DNA of 64,000 nt, taken from positions 80,009,955 through 80,073,954 of the forward strand of contig NW_026262581.1 of NCBI RefSeq assembly GCF_021869535.1. The letters are read 5' to 3'. This DNA is from Mytilus californianus (lineage: Eukaryota; Mollusca; Bivalvia; Mytilida; Mytilidae). The notes below the pieces were generated by a model. That model did no database searches and was not told where the DNA came from. It saw only the letters and a list, made by a program, of their open reading frames with translations. A program made the position numbers and the translations under genes. Within the stretch, counting starts at the first letter, position 1, and each line of letters begins with the position of its first letter. Positions 1 to 12,560 of the stretch are shown here, piece after piece.

Positions 1-1345
1 TTTTATTCATTGATTCAGTTTAATTTTAGAAATAAAATACCAAATACGAATAATTGATATAATTGGTATCTGCTGTTACAACACTAAGCAAACATCAGTT
101 AAAAATAAAAGATTGTTCGGCTTAAGGTCAAAATATGTAGATGGATAAGGTGACTTGTTTTACTTTGGGCTGTTTATTGCCATCATTCCATTGTCAGCTT
201 TTCCCAAAGTTTCCCGCTTTCAATTATCCTTTATGTATTTAGTTTAATAATTTTTGTAAGGATTTTATGGTGACTAGTTTAACAACAGTAATAATCTCTA
301 TTAGAATTTTTTCTTTTGAAAGCAATTGTGAACCAAATAGGTCGGAATGATTCATGAGTTATTTATTCTAAACATTGCATTTGATTACCAGGTGAGCAGT
401 TCAAGTGCCTTATAACCTCTAGTGTATGTTTGGTGTGGATTATAAAAAAGAAAATTAATTCTTGTAATAATGAATTTTGGTTGGATGAGCTTAAAAGTGC
501 ATGTCAGAATCCCCTTGAAATTGCTGTTAGTGGTTAAAATGATATTTAGATCATCCTCTAACTTTATACTTAAAGTTTTTCTTGTTCTTGTATTTGTATT
601 TGTAGTTGTAAATTGGTATTTGTTGCCTCTCCCATAAGCACACATCTTTTAGGATTAAAAACATATACCTGTCTGCTCAGAGTTGTAATAGTATGTCTGG
701 GTAGGGTGACATGTGCACGTTAAAAATCCAGCTCAGCATGTCTGTAAAGTACAAAACAGGATTCAAATTCATATTACATTTACATGTTCTCCTCCTGATA
801 TGCATGTGATATTTGCCCTTAGACGTTGATAACTTAAAACACTTATCCAGAATCATCATCATTGTGTGGTGCTTCCTATTCTGGATCATGGATCAGAATG
901 GGATTCCATGAAGTTACATAAAATAAAAACACAAGTACTGAATTGCAGCATCAAATTTTTTTTATTTTGTGTATTTAGAAATGCAAGTTAGTTAACTATA
1001 TGTAGAGTATTATTTTACACTGATTCTTGAAAATTCAATTTAAATTATTTTTCCTGGAAACTTGAAGGATTGACTTGAGGGTTACTACTACCACTGTTAA
1101 CAGTGCTTTGCTCTCCTTTTTCTGGTGTATAAGAAGAATAAACAGTGTTTTGTATTGGTACTGTAAAGCCTGCTGACAATTTATGTTAAATGATTGAAAC
1201 AAAAAATGTGCCTAAATTTCAGTCTATTTGGTGCAGCTGTGACCATTATTTTAGTCAAAGTGACCTCAAAATCAAATGGGTCTTTTTTCCCAAAGGCACA
1301 TTATCCGACAAAGACTGGTAAAGATCTGTTTTATTGCTAAATAAA
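1..1345. other. No gene recognised
   Basis: AT-rich. Two short minus ORFs (385-645 and 677-889) lack any family feature. 690-760 shares AAAAATCCAGCTCAGC with 12.48 kb. Confidence 0.45.
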
Positions 1346-2690
1346 ATGCTCCACTAGGCGCAGCTTGATACGACCGCAGAGGTCAAACCCTGAACAGTTG
1401 GGGCAAATATGGACATAACATTCAAGCTTGATACGGCCCTGAATTTGGATTTTGACTAAGCATAGGTTTTTGACACAAAATGAATGTGGTCAAAGAACTG
1501 AAAAATTTGAAATTGGACTTTTACCTATTATGGTCCAATATCCATAATCTAAATAAACAATATGATTCAGCATATCCAAGTACACCAAGAATTGAATTTA
1601 TTTATTTATCAATGGACAATATTAGCTAAGTTTTTAAAGGGGATCGCTTCATCAAAAAAAAAAAATATATCCTCGTCTCATGGGTTTTCGTGCTATTAAG
1701 TTGGCATTGTGACGTCACAAATTTCATTGAGAAAGCATGCATTGTACATATTCATATGACGTACCAAAACATATGATCTGACCATATTATATATATAGAA
1801 TTCTTAAAATTAATTTATACAGAATAACAAACAAACCTACTATGAAGTTCTTCAAAAAATTTACAAAAAATGAAAAAAACAATTTACAAAATATCATTCA
1901 TCATTAGTTCAATGTCTTTAAAAAATCTGTAAAACTTACGTTTCATCATTTTCAAAATATCTAATAATGAACAGTAAATTTCAAACTATATTTATACATG
2001 ATTTCTTCTCTAAAAATAGAATTTATGCTTTATCTATTTTTAACTATAACTATCAACTATGCAATATAGCTCTGAATTTGGATTGTGATTAAATATTTGA
2101 CATAGCATAGGTTACTGACACAGAATGAATGTGCTCTAAGAACTTAAAAATTTGAAATTGGACATTTATCTATTATGGTCCAATATCCAAAATCTAAATA
2201 CATGGTTGGATTCAGCATATCAAGAACCCCAGGAATTCATTTGATGAAATAAAACTAAGTTTAATTTTGAATCCTTTGGACCCCAATATGGACCAACTTG
2301 AAAACTGGGCCCAAAATCAAAAATCCAAATACATGTTTAGATTCAGCATATAAAAAAACTCCTTAGAATTCAATTTTTTTTTAAATCAAATTAAGTTTAA
2401 TTTTGGACCCTTTGAACCTTAATGTGGGCTTATTTAAAAAAAAGCCCCAAAAATTAAAAATCTAAATACATGTTAGATTCACCATATCAAAGAACCCCAA
2501 TAATTCAATTTTTGATGAAATCAAACAAAGTTTAATTTTGGACACTTTGATCCTCGATATGGACCAATTCAAAATTGGGGTCCAAAATCTAAATGCACGG
2601 TTAGATTCAGCATATCAAAGAACCCCAAGAATTGAGGACTTTGAATTAAACCCCATTGAAATTGGTCAAGAAATAAGCAATTTATACAAA
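1346..2690 (+). repeat. ~130-bp degenerate tandem repeat array
   Basis: Starts with GCAGCTTGATACGACCGCAG and CCTGAACAGTTGGGGCAAAT, the same head as at 42230-42400. GATTCAGCATAT-type motifs recur at 1564, 2209, 2340, 2476 and 2604 (spacing 128-136 in the last four). The ORF-like stretch at 2538-2735 lies inside this repeat and is not a gene. Confidence 0.65.
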
Positions 2691-3125
2691 GTATTAGAAA
2701 GTTTTGTTTTTGTCCCCCTTTTCCTAAACTATTAGGGCCATATCCCCAAAATTCAATCCAAACTTTCCTTTTTTGGTATGGAACCTTGTGGTACAATTTC
2801 ATAGAGATTTATAGACTTATACTCAAGTTATTGTCCAGAAACCAGAAAATCCTAGTTTTTTGGCCCCTAATTCCTAAACAGTTGGGCAATAACCCCAAAC
2901 ATCAATCCCAACCTTCCTTTTGAGGTATTGGACCTTGTGGTACAATTTCATAGAGATCCATACAATTATACACAAGTTATTGTCCTGATACAAGAAAAAT
3001 GCTTGTTTTTGGTCCCTTTTTGGCCCTTAATTCCTAAACAGTAAGGGCAATTAGCCCCAAAATCAAGCCCAACCTTCCTTCTGTGGTATGGAATCTTGTG
3101 GTACAATTTCATAAAGATCCATATA
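2690..3125 (+). repeat. ~150-160-bp tandem units
   Basis: Three units marked by CCTTGTGGTACAATTTCATA near 2784, 2933 and 3094, each followed by a TTATTGTCC...GAAA...TTTTTGGC...TTCCTAAACAG stretch. Same family as 42655-43050 and 55105-55595. Confidence 0.65.
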
Positions 3126-3610
3126 CCTTCACTACACTAAATATAGTTGACCTATTGCTTATAGTTTCTATGAAACAGACTTAACCAAGAAAACTAAACA
3201 TTGAACAATGAACCATGAAAATGAGTTCAAGGTCAGATGAACCATGCCAGGCAGACATGTACAGCTGTCAATCCTTCCACACAACAAATATAGTTGACCT
3301 AATACTTATAGTTTAAGAATAACAAACCAAAACACAAAAACTTAACTTTGACCACTGAACCATTAACATGAGGTCAAGGTCAGATGACACCTGCCAGTTG
3401 GAGATGTACACCTTACAATCATTCCATACACCAAATATAGTAGACCTATTGCATACAGTATAAGAAAAACAGACCAAAACACAAAAACTTAACTATAACC
3501 ACTGAACCATGAAAATGAGGACAAGGTAAGATGACACGTGCCAGTTGGACATGTACACCTTACAATCCTTCCATACACCAAATATACTAGACCTATTGCT
3601 TATAGTATCC
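3125..3610 (+). repeat. 147-bp tandem repeat array, first block
   Basis: The GAGGTCAAGGTCAGATGA motif recurs at 3223, 3370 and 3517, exactly 147 bp apart. Unit landmarks are TGAACCATGAAAATGAGG, GACATGTACACCTTACAATC and ATATAGTTGACCTATTGCTT. Confidence 0.75.
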
Positions 3611-4078
3611 GAGATATGGACTTTTATAAGTAAAATACGGATAAACAAGATTTTTTTTTTAACAAAATTTACTTTTGAATACTATCTAATGATCACAAAC
3701 AAGCTTCTGTCCAAGTGTGGAACAAATCCAGGATAGTTTAAGAAAGTTATTAAAATTTGAAAAACTTTAACCACAGAGTGAATGTAATGTTAACTGGCAG
3801 AAAAACTAAGTCCATTTATGAGTAAAATACGGATAAACAGGATTTTTTTTTGTACAAAATTTACTTCTGGATACTATCTTATGATCATAAACAAGCTTCT
3901 GTCCAAGTTTGGTTGAAATGCAGGATAGTTTTAGAAAGTTATTAAAATTTCAAAAACTTTAACCACAGACTGAATATTTGTGGACGCCGCCGCAAATGAC
4001 AACGCCAACAACGACGCTGACGGAATGTAGGATTGCTATGTCTCGCTTTTGCGACAAAAGTCGCAGGCTCGACAAAAA
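3610..4078 (+). repeat. ~193-bp units with terminal hairpin (pearl/Helitron-like 3' end)
   Basis: TAAAATACGGATAAAC recurs at 3631 and 3823 (192 bp). The right end has a GCCGCC-rich stretch and then the hairpin GTCTCGCTTTTGCGAC / GTCGCAGGCTCGAC followed by AAAAA. Inferred relation: bivalve pearl elements or Helitron-like elements that carry satellite units. Confidence 0.55.
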
Positions 4079-4315
4079 TCTTAACTTTTTTTTCAAGTAG
4101 TCACTGAACCATGAAAATGAGGTCAAGGACAATGGACATGTGACCGACGGAATCTTTGTAACATAACGGGCATCTATATACAAAGTATGAAGCATCCAGG
4201 TCATCCACCTTCTAAAATATAAAGCTTTTAAGAAGATAGTTAACGCCGCTGCAGCCAGATCACTATCCCTATGTTGAGCTTTCTGCGACAAAAGTCACAG
4301 GCTCAACAAAAACTC
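4079..4315 (+). repeat. Second, shorter copy of a 147-bp-family 3' end
   Basis: Contains CACTGAACCATGAAAATGAG, then GTATGAAGCATCCAGGTC and a decayed hairpin ending GCGACAAAAGTCACAGGCTC. It matches 6650-6856. The 110-codon minus ORF here is a repeat artefact. Confidence 0.6.
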
Positions 4316-4434
4316 TTCTCAAAATGTCTTTATAGGCACTGTGTTCTTAACTGTTGACCTACTGACCCTAACATCAATTAGTCTAATTCTTTCCAAGTGG
4401 AATTTTCATAGAAAGTTTGTTAAAGGTTCATTTA

Positions 4435-4713
4435 GGGAGCTACCATCTGATTTTTATTGGGCTAGGATGAAAAATTTTGTCCTGCCTTTTTTTTAAGTCG
4501 TAATCTGTGTCCTGCCTATTTTTTTAGCTGTAATCTCTGTCCTGCCTTTTTATTTTTCACTCTGGTCGGTCCTGCCTTTTTTTTATTAGTTTATCCTGAC
4601 TTTTTACTTTTTTTACATAAATTGTCATCCTGCCTTTTTTTTTGCCAAGTAGCTCATCCTGCCTATTTTTTTTTAACTCAAAACTCCTGTCTTTTTTTTC
4701 AAATTTCATCCTA

Positions 4714-4744
<31 letters not shown>

Positions 4745-4766
4745 TAAAATTCAAATGGTAGCTCCC
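4435..4766. mobile_element. TIR MITE with poly-C tract (332 bp)
   Basis: Left end GGGAGCTACCATCTGATTTT, with a mirrored right end AAATGGTAGCTCCC, and TTA directly repeated on both sides (4432-4434, 4767-4769). The interior repeats TGTCCTGCCTTTTTTTT and ends in a run of about 27 C before the right TIR (4716-4743). Confidence 0.65.
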
Positions 4767-4974
4767 TTATTATTAAAACAAATAAATTTAAAGTCTAGAT
4801 TAATCAAAAGCCCATTTAATTAGTTCATCAAGTTCATTTTTGAACAGATTGAGTGGAAGAGTTGTGTATAAGGTCCATAAATCATTTCATTGGTCAATAA
4901 TATTTTGATGACTGCTTATGAGAGGACCATTTAATTGGGTTGTAAATAATTTTGTTTATCTGGAATTTTTTACC

Positions 4975-5312
4975 TATTTTTCTCCGATAAGAAATTGATT
5001 CCTGTCCGGCCTACTACTAACAGTTCCCCTTAAACAGACCTAATCACAAACTAATACATGAAAACTAAGCAAAAGTTTCAAAGTCAATAGCCCATGACTG
5101 AGGGTGCGGGGCCAAGTAATCTCCACGGAAATGGGATATGCCAATGCTTATACAACTGCATACCAAATATCATTGACCTACCACTAGTGGTTCACCATAA
5201 ACTAGACCCAAACACAAACTAACACATTGTTGATGTCGCCGCCATCAACGCCGGATACAGCATACCTATATATCGCTTTTAGACTCCATCAAGGCGAGAC
5301 AAAAATAAAATC
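4975..5312 (+). repeat. ~165-bp-family repeat with GGCGAGACAAAAA tail
   Basis: Contains CCTAATCACAAACTAATACA, a variant of GGTGCGGGGCCAAGTAATCT, and the end CATCAAGGCGAGACAAAAAT. Same family as 35330-35590, 40740-41636 and 49321-50273. Confidence 0.65.
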
Positions 5313-5599
5313 ACAAAAATACTGAACTCCAAGGAAATTCAAGTTTAAGTCCCTTATCAAATGGCAAAATCAAAAGCTCAAACACAGCAAAATAGAAAAC
5401 AACTGTCATATTCCTGCCTTGGTACAGGCATTTCCTTATATGTAGAAAATGGTGGATTAAACCTGGTTTTATAGCTAGCTAAACCTCTCACTTGTATGAC
5501 AGTCACATAAAATTCTATTATATTGACAACAATGTGTGAACAAAACAAACAGACATAATAGATAACAAGAGTGCACACGCTGAACTGTATCACCTGTTT

Positions 5600-6858
5600 T
5601 ACTGACCATTGATTTTATGTTGAAAGTCAAAGATTGTGCTACAAGTATCACATAAACTTAACATTCTTAAAGATCAATGACAATGAGGTCAAGGTCAGAT
5701 AAAAACTGTCACACAGACATGTACACCTTACAATTATTCCATACACCAAATATAGTTGACCCATTGCTTATGATAATCGAAAAACAGACCAAAACACAAA
5801 AACTTAATGTTAACCAATGAACCATGGAAATGAGGTCAAGGTCAGATGATACTGGCTAGACAGACATGTACACCTTACAATCATTCCAAACACCAATTAT
5901 AGTTGACCTATTGCTATCAGTATTTGAAAAACAGACCAAAACACAAAAAATTAACAATGACCAATGAAACGTGAAAATGAGGTCAAGGTCAGATGACACT
6001 GGGTGGACAGACATGTACACCTAACAATAATTCCATAAACCAGATATAGTTGACCTATTGCTTATAGTACTTGAAAAACAGACCAAAATACAAAAACTTA
6101 ACATTGACCAATGAACCATTAAAATGAGGTCAAGGTCAGATGACACCAGCTAAACAGACATGTACACCTTTCAATCATTCCATACACCAAATAAAGTTGA
6201 CCTATTGCTTACAGAACTTGAAAAACAGACCAAAACACAAAAAATTAACAATGACCAATGAACCATGACAATGAGGTCAAGGTCAGATGAAACCTGCCAG
6301 TCTGACATGTACCCCTTACAATCATTCCATACATCGGTGTTGAAGACCATACTTTGACCTATATTGGTTTGCTTTTATAAATTTTGACTTGGATGGAGAG
6401 TTGTCTCATTGGCACTCATACCACATCTTCTTATATCTATCACATATAGTTGACCTGCTGCTTGTAGTTTCTGAGAAACGGACCTAATCACGTAACTTTA
6501 ACCTTGATCACTGATCCATGAATTGAGGTCGAGGTCAGGTTATCCCTGTCTGACGGACATGTAGACGTTGCAAGGAACCATATACCAAATATAGTTATCC
6601 CGTTACTCATAATATTATGACGAAATACTGTAATTTTTTTTTCAAGCAGTCACTGAACCATGAAAATGAGGTCAAGGGCAATGGGCATATGATAGACAGA
6701 AACTTCGTAACATAAGGTATCTTACAAGGTATGAAGCATCCAGGTCTTCTACCTTCTGAAATATAAAGCTTTATACAAATAGTTTACACTGCTGCCGCCG
6801 GATAGTAATACCTATGTCTCGCATGCTGCAACTTTCGTCGCAGGCGAGACAAAAACTG
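5600..6858 (+). repeat. 147-bp tandem array with terminal hairpin
   Basis: GAGGTCAAGGTCAGAT starts at 5685, 5832, 5979, 6126 and 6273: four consecutive spacings of exactly 147 bp. After an insertion the series goes on at 6525 and 6668. The right end is the hairpin GTCTCGCATGCTGC / GTCGCAGGCGAGAC and AAAAA. It appears to be a single pearl-like element. Confidence 0.78.
6335..6441 (-). repeat. ~105-bp mussel repeat fragment inserted in a 147-bp unit
   Basis: GTGTTGAAGACCATACTTTG to CATACCACATCTTCTTATAT is the reverse complement of the left end of the repeat at 7636-8130. It splits a satellite unit: the spacing 6273 to 6525 is 252 = 147 + 105. Confidence 0.65.
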
Positions 6859-6859
6859 T

Positions 6860-7635
6860 GAAAGGAGTTGGTTCACAAGCTCAAAATTTTGGCTCTAAAA
6901 ATCTGAAAAATTATTACAAGTGTAGTGCCATTATGTTGTAAAAATTTGATGAAAACAAATGTTAATATGTCCAATTGTTTCAGTTATAAAGTATTTTCAC
7001 AAATTGCGTCATTAGTGATGTACCCTTGTCCACAAATATTTTTGTTGTAATATATCATATTCTTTACTTTTCACCCTAAATTTTAATGGACAAGGGATGG
7101 TGCCACATATGAATCAGGAAAAAAGGAAGAAAAAGTAACACATTCATAGAAAAATGGACTTAAAAGAAATCTATACCTATTTCAAGCTTTAATATTTATC
7201 AATATGAAGCAACTGAAGTAAAAAAAAATTACACCTTTACATGGCCGTTTATAGCAATAAAAGGACATTTCAGGAGCAATTACTCTGAATTGGGTTGTCC
7301 AATTTTATAAAAAATTCCATGGTAGATAGAACATGACTTGCTGATCCTTTTAGCTAGTCAAGTTTGCTCAAATATTGGATTAATATTCAAGGATACAATT
7401 TTAATCTCAATTCCAGAAGGAACATTCAGATTGAGTTTGTTTACATTTTGACATGAAAAATTTGGACCATGTGACCTATCATCATCACTTGGTGTCTGTG
7501 GTAGTAGCCTTTAAGTGTTATCCCTTGTCGTAAAATAAAAAAAAAATCTGTTATTAGCTACATCTACCATCAAAACATAAAGCTATGAAAAACTCATTTA
7601 CACCAACTTCATACCAGAGGTAACAGCAAGCAAAT
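6860..7635. other. No gene recognised
   Basis: AT-rich non-coding DNA between two repeats. I see no ORF, splice-site pair or inverted repeat I would defend. Confidence 0.5.
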
Positions 7636-8130
7636 GGATATAAGAAGATGTGGTATGAGTGCCAATGAGACAACTCTCCATCCAAGTCAAAATTGATAAA
7701 AGTAAACCATTATAGGTCAAAGTACGGTCTTCAACACGGAGCCTTGGCTCACACCGAATAGCAAACTATAAAGGGCCCCAAAAATTACTAGTGTAAAACC
7801 ATTCAAATGGGAAAACCAACGGTCTAATCTATATAAAAAACGAGAAACAAGAAACACTTATGAACCACATCAACAAACAACAACTACTGAACATCAGATT
7901 CCTGACTTAGGACAGGTGCAAACAATTGCAGCGGGTTTAAACGTTTTAATGGTACCAAACCTTCGCCCTTATCTGAAACAATAGTGTAACATCACAACAT
8001 AGAAAAACACACTATAAAATATCAATTGAAATGGATTAACTCAATCAAAAGACATAGTAACACCAGTGAACATACACTGAACAAATAAATTTGATCTATG
8101 ATACAATGCAAATACAAAATAAATAAAGCA
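7636..8130 (+). repeat. Common Mytilus dispersed repeat
   Basis: Begins GAAGATGTGGTATGAGTGCC and includes CTTCAACACGGAGCCTTGGC, GAACATCAGATTCCTGACTT and GGACAGGTGCAAACAATTGC. I recognise it as an abundant dispersed repeat of Mytilus genomes. It has no coding capacity here. Confidence 0.7.
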
Positions 8131-9300
8131 CACAAAATGATACCCCAGCCCATGGTATTGGCATCTTAACCAATCTAATTAACTGCAAAAATTCTAACCA
8201 AATGAATATTCCTTTAGAAAAAATCCTCAATGCAATCCCCCTCCCCACAGTTGCTTTTTTTTTTATTTTGAACAATCTTCTGTAAAAGTTTCATAACATT
8301 CCATGGGGGTTTAGCAACGAAATTGATGTCTAAAAAATGTATTCCCATACTGTATGTAAATGTTAACCTCAGAGAACTAAGTCCATCTATTTGTAAAATG
8401 CTGTAAAATGAAGAGAAGAAACAAAATTCAAACATTATCTCTGAACGTAGATTGGATGTCTTTAGCCATCCTAGAAAAAAAACATAACTCAATCAGACTA
8501 GAACCTTAATAAAATATACAAATTTTGAGAGAGGAATGAAATTTATTTGTAAGATTTTTCATTTAGATAAAGAAAATAATGCGTTTTTTATCTTATTATA
8601 AAGAATTATTTTTAAAAATACAGAACAGATATTGTATGATTCAATTTTTTTCAACTTTGCCATATAAGGGGAGATAAATCAAATAACTTTACTTTTGTAC
8701 ATGATTGCTTAGGGAATTTACCTAGTTTGTTTTACAGCAAGAAAACAAGTCCCATAAACCCATTTTTTTTTTATGTTAGCACATTATGATAATCAAATTG
8801 GTTTTTCCATTTATAATTTATACAAAATCTACAATTTTACATAACCTGAAGCTTGAAAAAAGGCTCTGTTACCCATACTTTTTATCATATTTTAGAAAAA
8901 AGCAACATATAAATTACATTTTGGCAAATTATTAAAAAATTCTATTGATTTTAATTTAGACCCCTTATCTACCCTTATCATAAAAAAGCTTCTGCTAACG
9001 TTTGATACAATTTGAGAAGGTTTGAGCAAGTTATGTAGAAACAAATTGAACCTCAGACTGAACGTAACTGTTAATGACACTTCAGCTTCCACTTCAAAAT
9101 GCTGAAGATCAACAAAAATATCTAACAAACCTTTAAGAATAACTCCATTTGAATTGCAAGGAAGACAAACTGATACACTTTTTGCAGTTACAGCCATGTG
9201 TAGATCATATTCCAGTTGTCATTTGCCGAAAGTTTAATAGGTGTTCAAGGAAGAACTGTGTGATCAAAAACATGTCCTAATTGCATTTATGAATGCACTT
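8131..9300. other. Diverged repeat DNA, no gene
   Basis: Two minus-strand open stretches (8214-8492 and 8892-9197) overlap decayed 193-bp-family sequence (CTTCTG...AAAGTTT...CCTCAG.CTGAACGTAA), so I do not call them genes. Confidence 0.5.
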
Positions 9301-10265
9301 ACTGAATTGTCCTGCCTGTGTAACTGATGGTAATTGAATTCTATGTTGAAAGTCTAAGACCAATAATACAGGTTTTAATCCAGGTTTAACAGAACATTTA
9401 CATTCTCAATTGATGACCCATTAAATTAAGGTCAACTTCAGATAAACCGTGTCAGATGGAAATGTACACCTTACAATCATTCTATACACTCACTATAGTT
9501 GGAACCTAATCATGAAAAGTTAATGTTGATCAAACATAAAAATAAGGTCAAGGTCACAATCGGATAATCAGGTTCACCTTTAAATCATTCTGTACTCAAA
9601 ACATAGTTTACCTATTACTTATAGTATCTGAGAAACAGACTGAGGACAGACCTAATCATGAAAACTAAATGTTGACCAAAAACCATGAAAATTAGGTCCA
9701 GGTCAGATGAACTAAGTTGGACAGACATATACACCTTATATTTGTTCTATCCATTGAATATATTGATGAATTATTAAAAGTATTGGAGGAACTAATTCCT
9801 AATCCACAAAACTGAACATTAATGACTAAACCATGACATTGGGGCACTGTCAGGTGAACCCTGTCGGAAGGACATGCATACCTTGCAAAGATTTATATAC
9901 CAAATATAGTTGTCCTTATTACACATAAAAACAGTCAAATTCATGTAACAAAAAAAAACTATACAATTTTTAAGTGGTCATTGGACCTCAAAAATTGGAT
10001 AAAGACAACAATGATGGATCATATACCAGATGAATACCTCAGACCATAAGGCATCTGCATACCAGATTGTATTATTCAGCTCTTCCAGCGTCTGGATAAT
10101 GAAGTTTTATACAGACAACTCCAACACCAGATCAGCATCCCTGTGTTTTGTATGTGACAGGCAATTTGCTCATTGCTGAAGGCCATACAGTGACCTATAG
10201 TTGTTAATTGTATGTCATTTGATCTTTGGTGGAGAGTTGTCTCATTGGCAATCAGACAATATAAA
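9300..10265 (+). repeat. Degenerate 147-bp-family array
   Basis: Eroded units with ATTAAGGTCAACTTCAGATAA (9424), AATAAGGTCAAGGTCACAAT (9541) and ATTAGGTCCAGGTCAGATGA (9691) and TACACCTTACAATC motifs, ending in a piece of the 17165-type repeat (GTTGTCTCATTGGCAATCAG). Confidence 0.55.
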
Positions 10266-11818
10266 ATTAGATCATTTAAGCATTCTTGATCTATTTAAAG
10301 CATTGGCAGCTAATCCAGTAATCATCAAATCTAATGAACAATTCTGTAAGGTACCGGTAATGCCTAAAGCATCATTTGTCTTGTTCAAACCAGCAAAGAA
10401 GTTTCATGAACATTTCTAAAAGTTTAAAGATCGATATGATAGACACAAAGTGACATCTGACTCATACCCTAGACCACAGAAACCTCTTCCCCCTTTATTA
10501 GTAATTCAGACTCACATAAAATATAACATGTATAAGATGTGTTTTCTTCAATACATTTTATTTATCAATTAATTGTACTATTATTATGCATCATGATACA
10601 CAATACCCAAATGTACAAGACACATTCTGCTTCATCAGCTGTGTATAAACATCAAAGAAATAGAAATAACTAGTAATAAGCCTTTGGTCACATGTATCAA
10701 CTTTACAATTAAAAGGAGGAAAAGGATCTGCATCATGGGTTAGGTATCATTAGGAAGACATTACAATTATACAAAATATCTGACATTACTGATGATTCTT
10801 TCTAATTTCATGGATACCAGTTCTCAAACTGGAAAAGGACTGGTTTTGAGATACATGAACCAAATTTTGTTATTATTACTTCCTATTAAAGTAGCGTTTA
10901 GTTGTTTAATATATAAACTTGAGGTTTTCAATTGCTTACCAAATTTATAAAAAAGGATAGAATGTCATAAAAAAATAGAATCATCAGTTTGTCTCAACTT
11001 CTGAAAAGGACATTCAAAACCATTACAATTCTTATACAATAGGAATACAAGGTAAAAACTACAAAAAAAAAGGTTTTAAAATACATGAATCAAATTCATT
11101 TTTGAGGTGTACTCAATTTATTTACTGGGTAATTAAAATAATCTAAATATCTTGACCTGTGCAAAAATTATTAGATCACCAAGGAAATAGTTAACTGTAT
11201 TTAATTTCTTATTTTTAACCCCAAGCTGTTTTATTATATAAATGTTCTTTTCTATGCAAAGTTAGTTTTTTGTATTGAAAAAGTATATTTATATTTTTCA
11301 AGGACTTTATTTTTTTTATATTAACGGAGATAACTAGTAAACAGTTATTATTTCGTTATTTATCCATTAGATGTGCTGTGGTGAGCAAGTGTATCATCTG
11401 TTTGCTTATCCATCTACAAATTTAACCCACAATTAAAGGATTAAATAAATCTTTTCCTAAACTTTCAAATAATCTTCAGTATCTGTTGACAGTGTGTACC
11501 ATTTTTAAAATTTCTTAAGGTTCTCCAATTGAAGAATGGATTTTAACATTTCTTACACTTTATAATTCATATAGAAGGATAGGATGGTTCAGCTGATGTT
11601 AACATAGATTTAGTTAGAGCAGATTTTGAACTTGCATCCATTAATCTTGTAATTTGGTCAATCTTTAAGGACTACATCAATAGTTTAATACATTCATTTT
11701 CTATTTTATCCTTTAAGAAAGAGTTAAAAGCATAAAATGTCAGATCTCATCATGTAAAAAAATATTTTGTATTGCATGTATAAGCAAAATCTATCAATTT
11801 TCCCCACAAACTCAATCA
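10266..11818. other. No gene recognised
   Basis: AT-rich. The small plus ORF at 10201-10419 begins inside a repeat and has no domain I know. No paired splice sites with a conserved frame were found. Confidence 0.45.
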
Positions 11819-11819
11819 T

Positions 11820-11976
11820 ATTAAGGCTTCATACAACAAGATTTGACAATAAAATCAAATAAAATCAAATAAAATCACATAAAAACCACTAAAATCAAAT
11901 AAAATCACATAAAAACCACTAAAATAATATAAAACCAGATAAAACACAAATCTTGTTATAGCAAAGCCTTATAAAA
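11820..11976. mobile_element. MITE with AAAATCAAAT tandem core
   Basis: Ends TTAAGGCTTCATACAACAAG and, inverted, ACAAATCTTGTTATAGCAAA followed by GCCTTATAA, about 22 bp of imperfect TIR. The core consists of 10-bp-type units (AAAATCAAAT, AAAACCACTA). Confidence 0.55.
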
Positions 11977-12334
11977 TGGTAATATATTAGTGTCTTAAAG
12001 TAGAATTTATTCTGAATTCTTGTTAATGCTATGAAAATTTTGTCATAATGAGATCCAACTATCAAAAACAAGATTAAAACAAAACAACAATATTCAAACC
12101 AACCTATCCTTCACATGTTGAAAAGTGTTGTACAAGATGCTTCCTTCTGAAGTTAATCAAAATATTTAAAAGGTCCATTCATTTCAATTGGGAATCCCAA
12201 AATTTCATTATAATAAAATAAAATACACATTGCCATTAGTTACAGAAGACAATCTGAAAGTTTCAATTAAAACCTTCCAACAGAATATAAGCTGTGGATG
12301 AGAGATGGTGATGGACAAACAGACAAATCTTCTT

Positions 12335-12560
12335 TAACATCCCATTATATGCCCACCTCAAGTGAAGAAGGTCATGGGACTTGGATCCCCTGCTGGGTCA
12401 AACCAAAGAATTAAAAATTGGTATTTGATATTAGGTAAGGCGGAATGTCTTCCTGTGGACTGTTACATTGTGAACTAGCACATCAAAAAATCCAGCTCAG
12501 CGTGCTGGTCTAGTACAAAGCATTTATGCATTTAATTTGAGACTGGACGTTAAACAGCCA
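12335..12560 (+). repeat. SINE-like dispersed repeat
   Basis: Contains a B-box-like GCTGGGTCAAACCAAAG and the 3' stretch GAGACTGGACGTTAAACAGC. AAAAATCCAGCTCAGC also occurs at 722-738. A SINE origin is suggested by the TTAAAC-type 3' end but not proven. Confidence 0.35.

Noticed and set aside
2538..2735. 65-codon plus ORF with an opposite ORF
   Set aside because: Lies entirely in the ~130/150-bp tandem repeats; both frames are repeat shadows.
3959..4291. 110-codon minus ORF
   Set aside because: Spans two repeat 3' ends with hairpins; no protein features.
4557..4754. Gly-run ORF
   Set aside because: Produced by the poly-C tract of a MITE.
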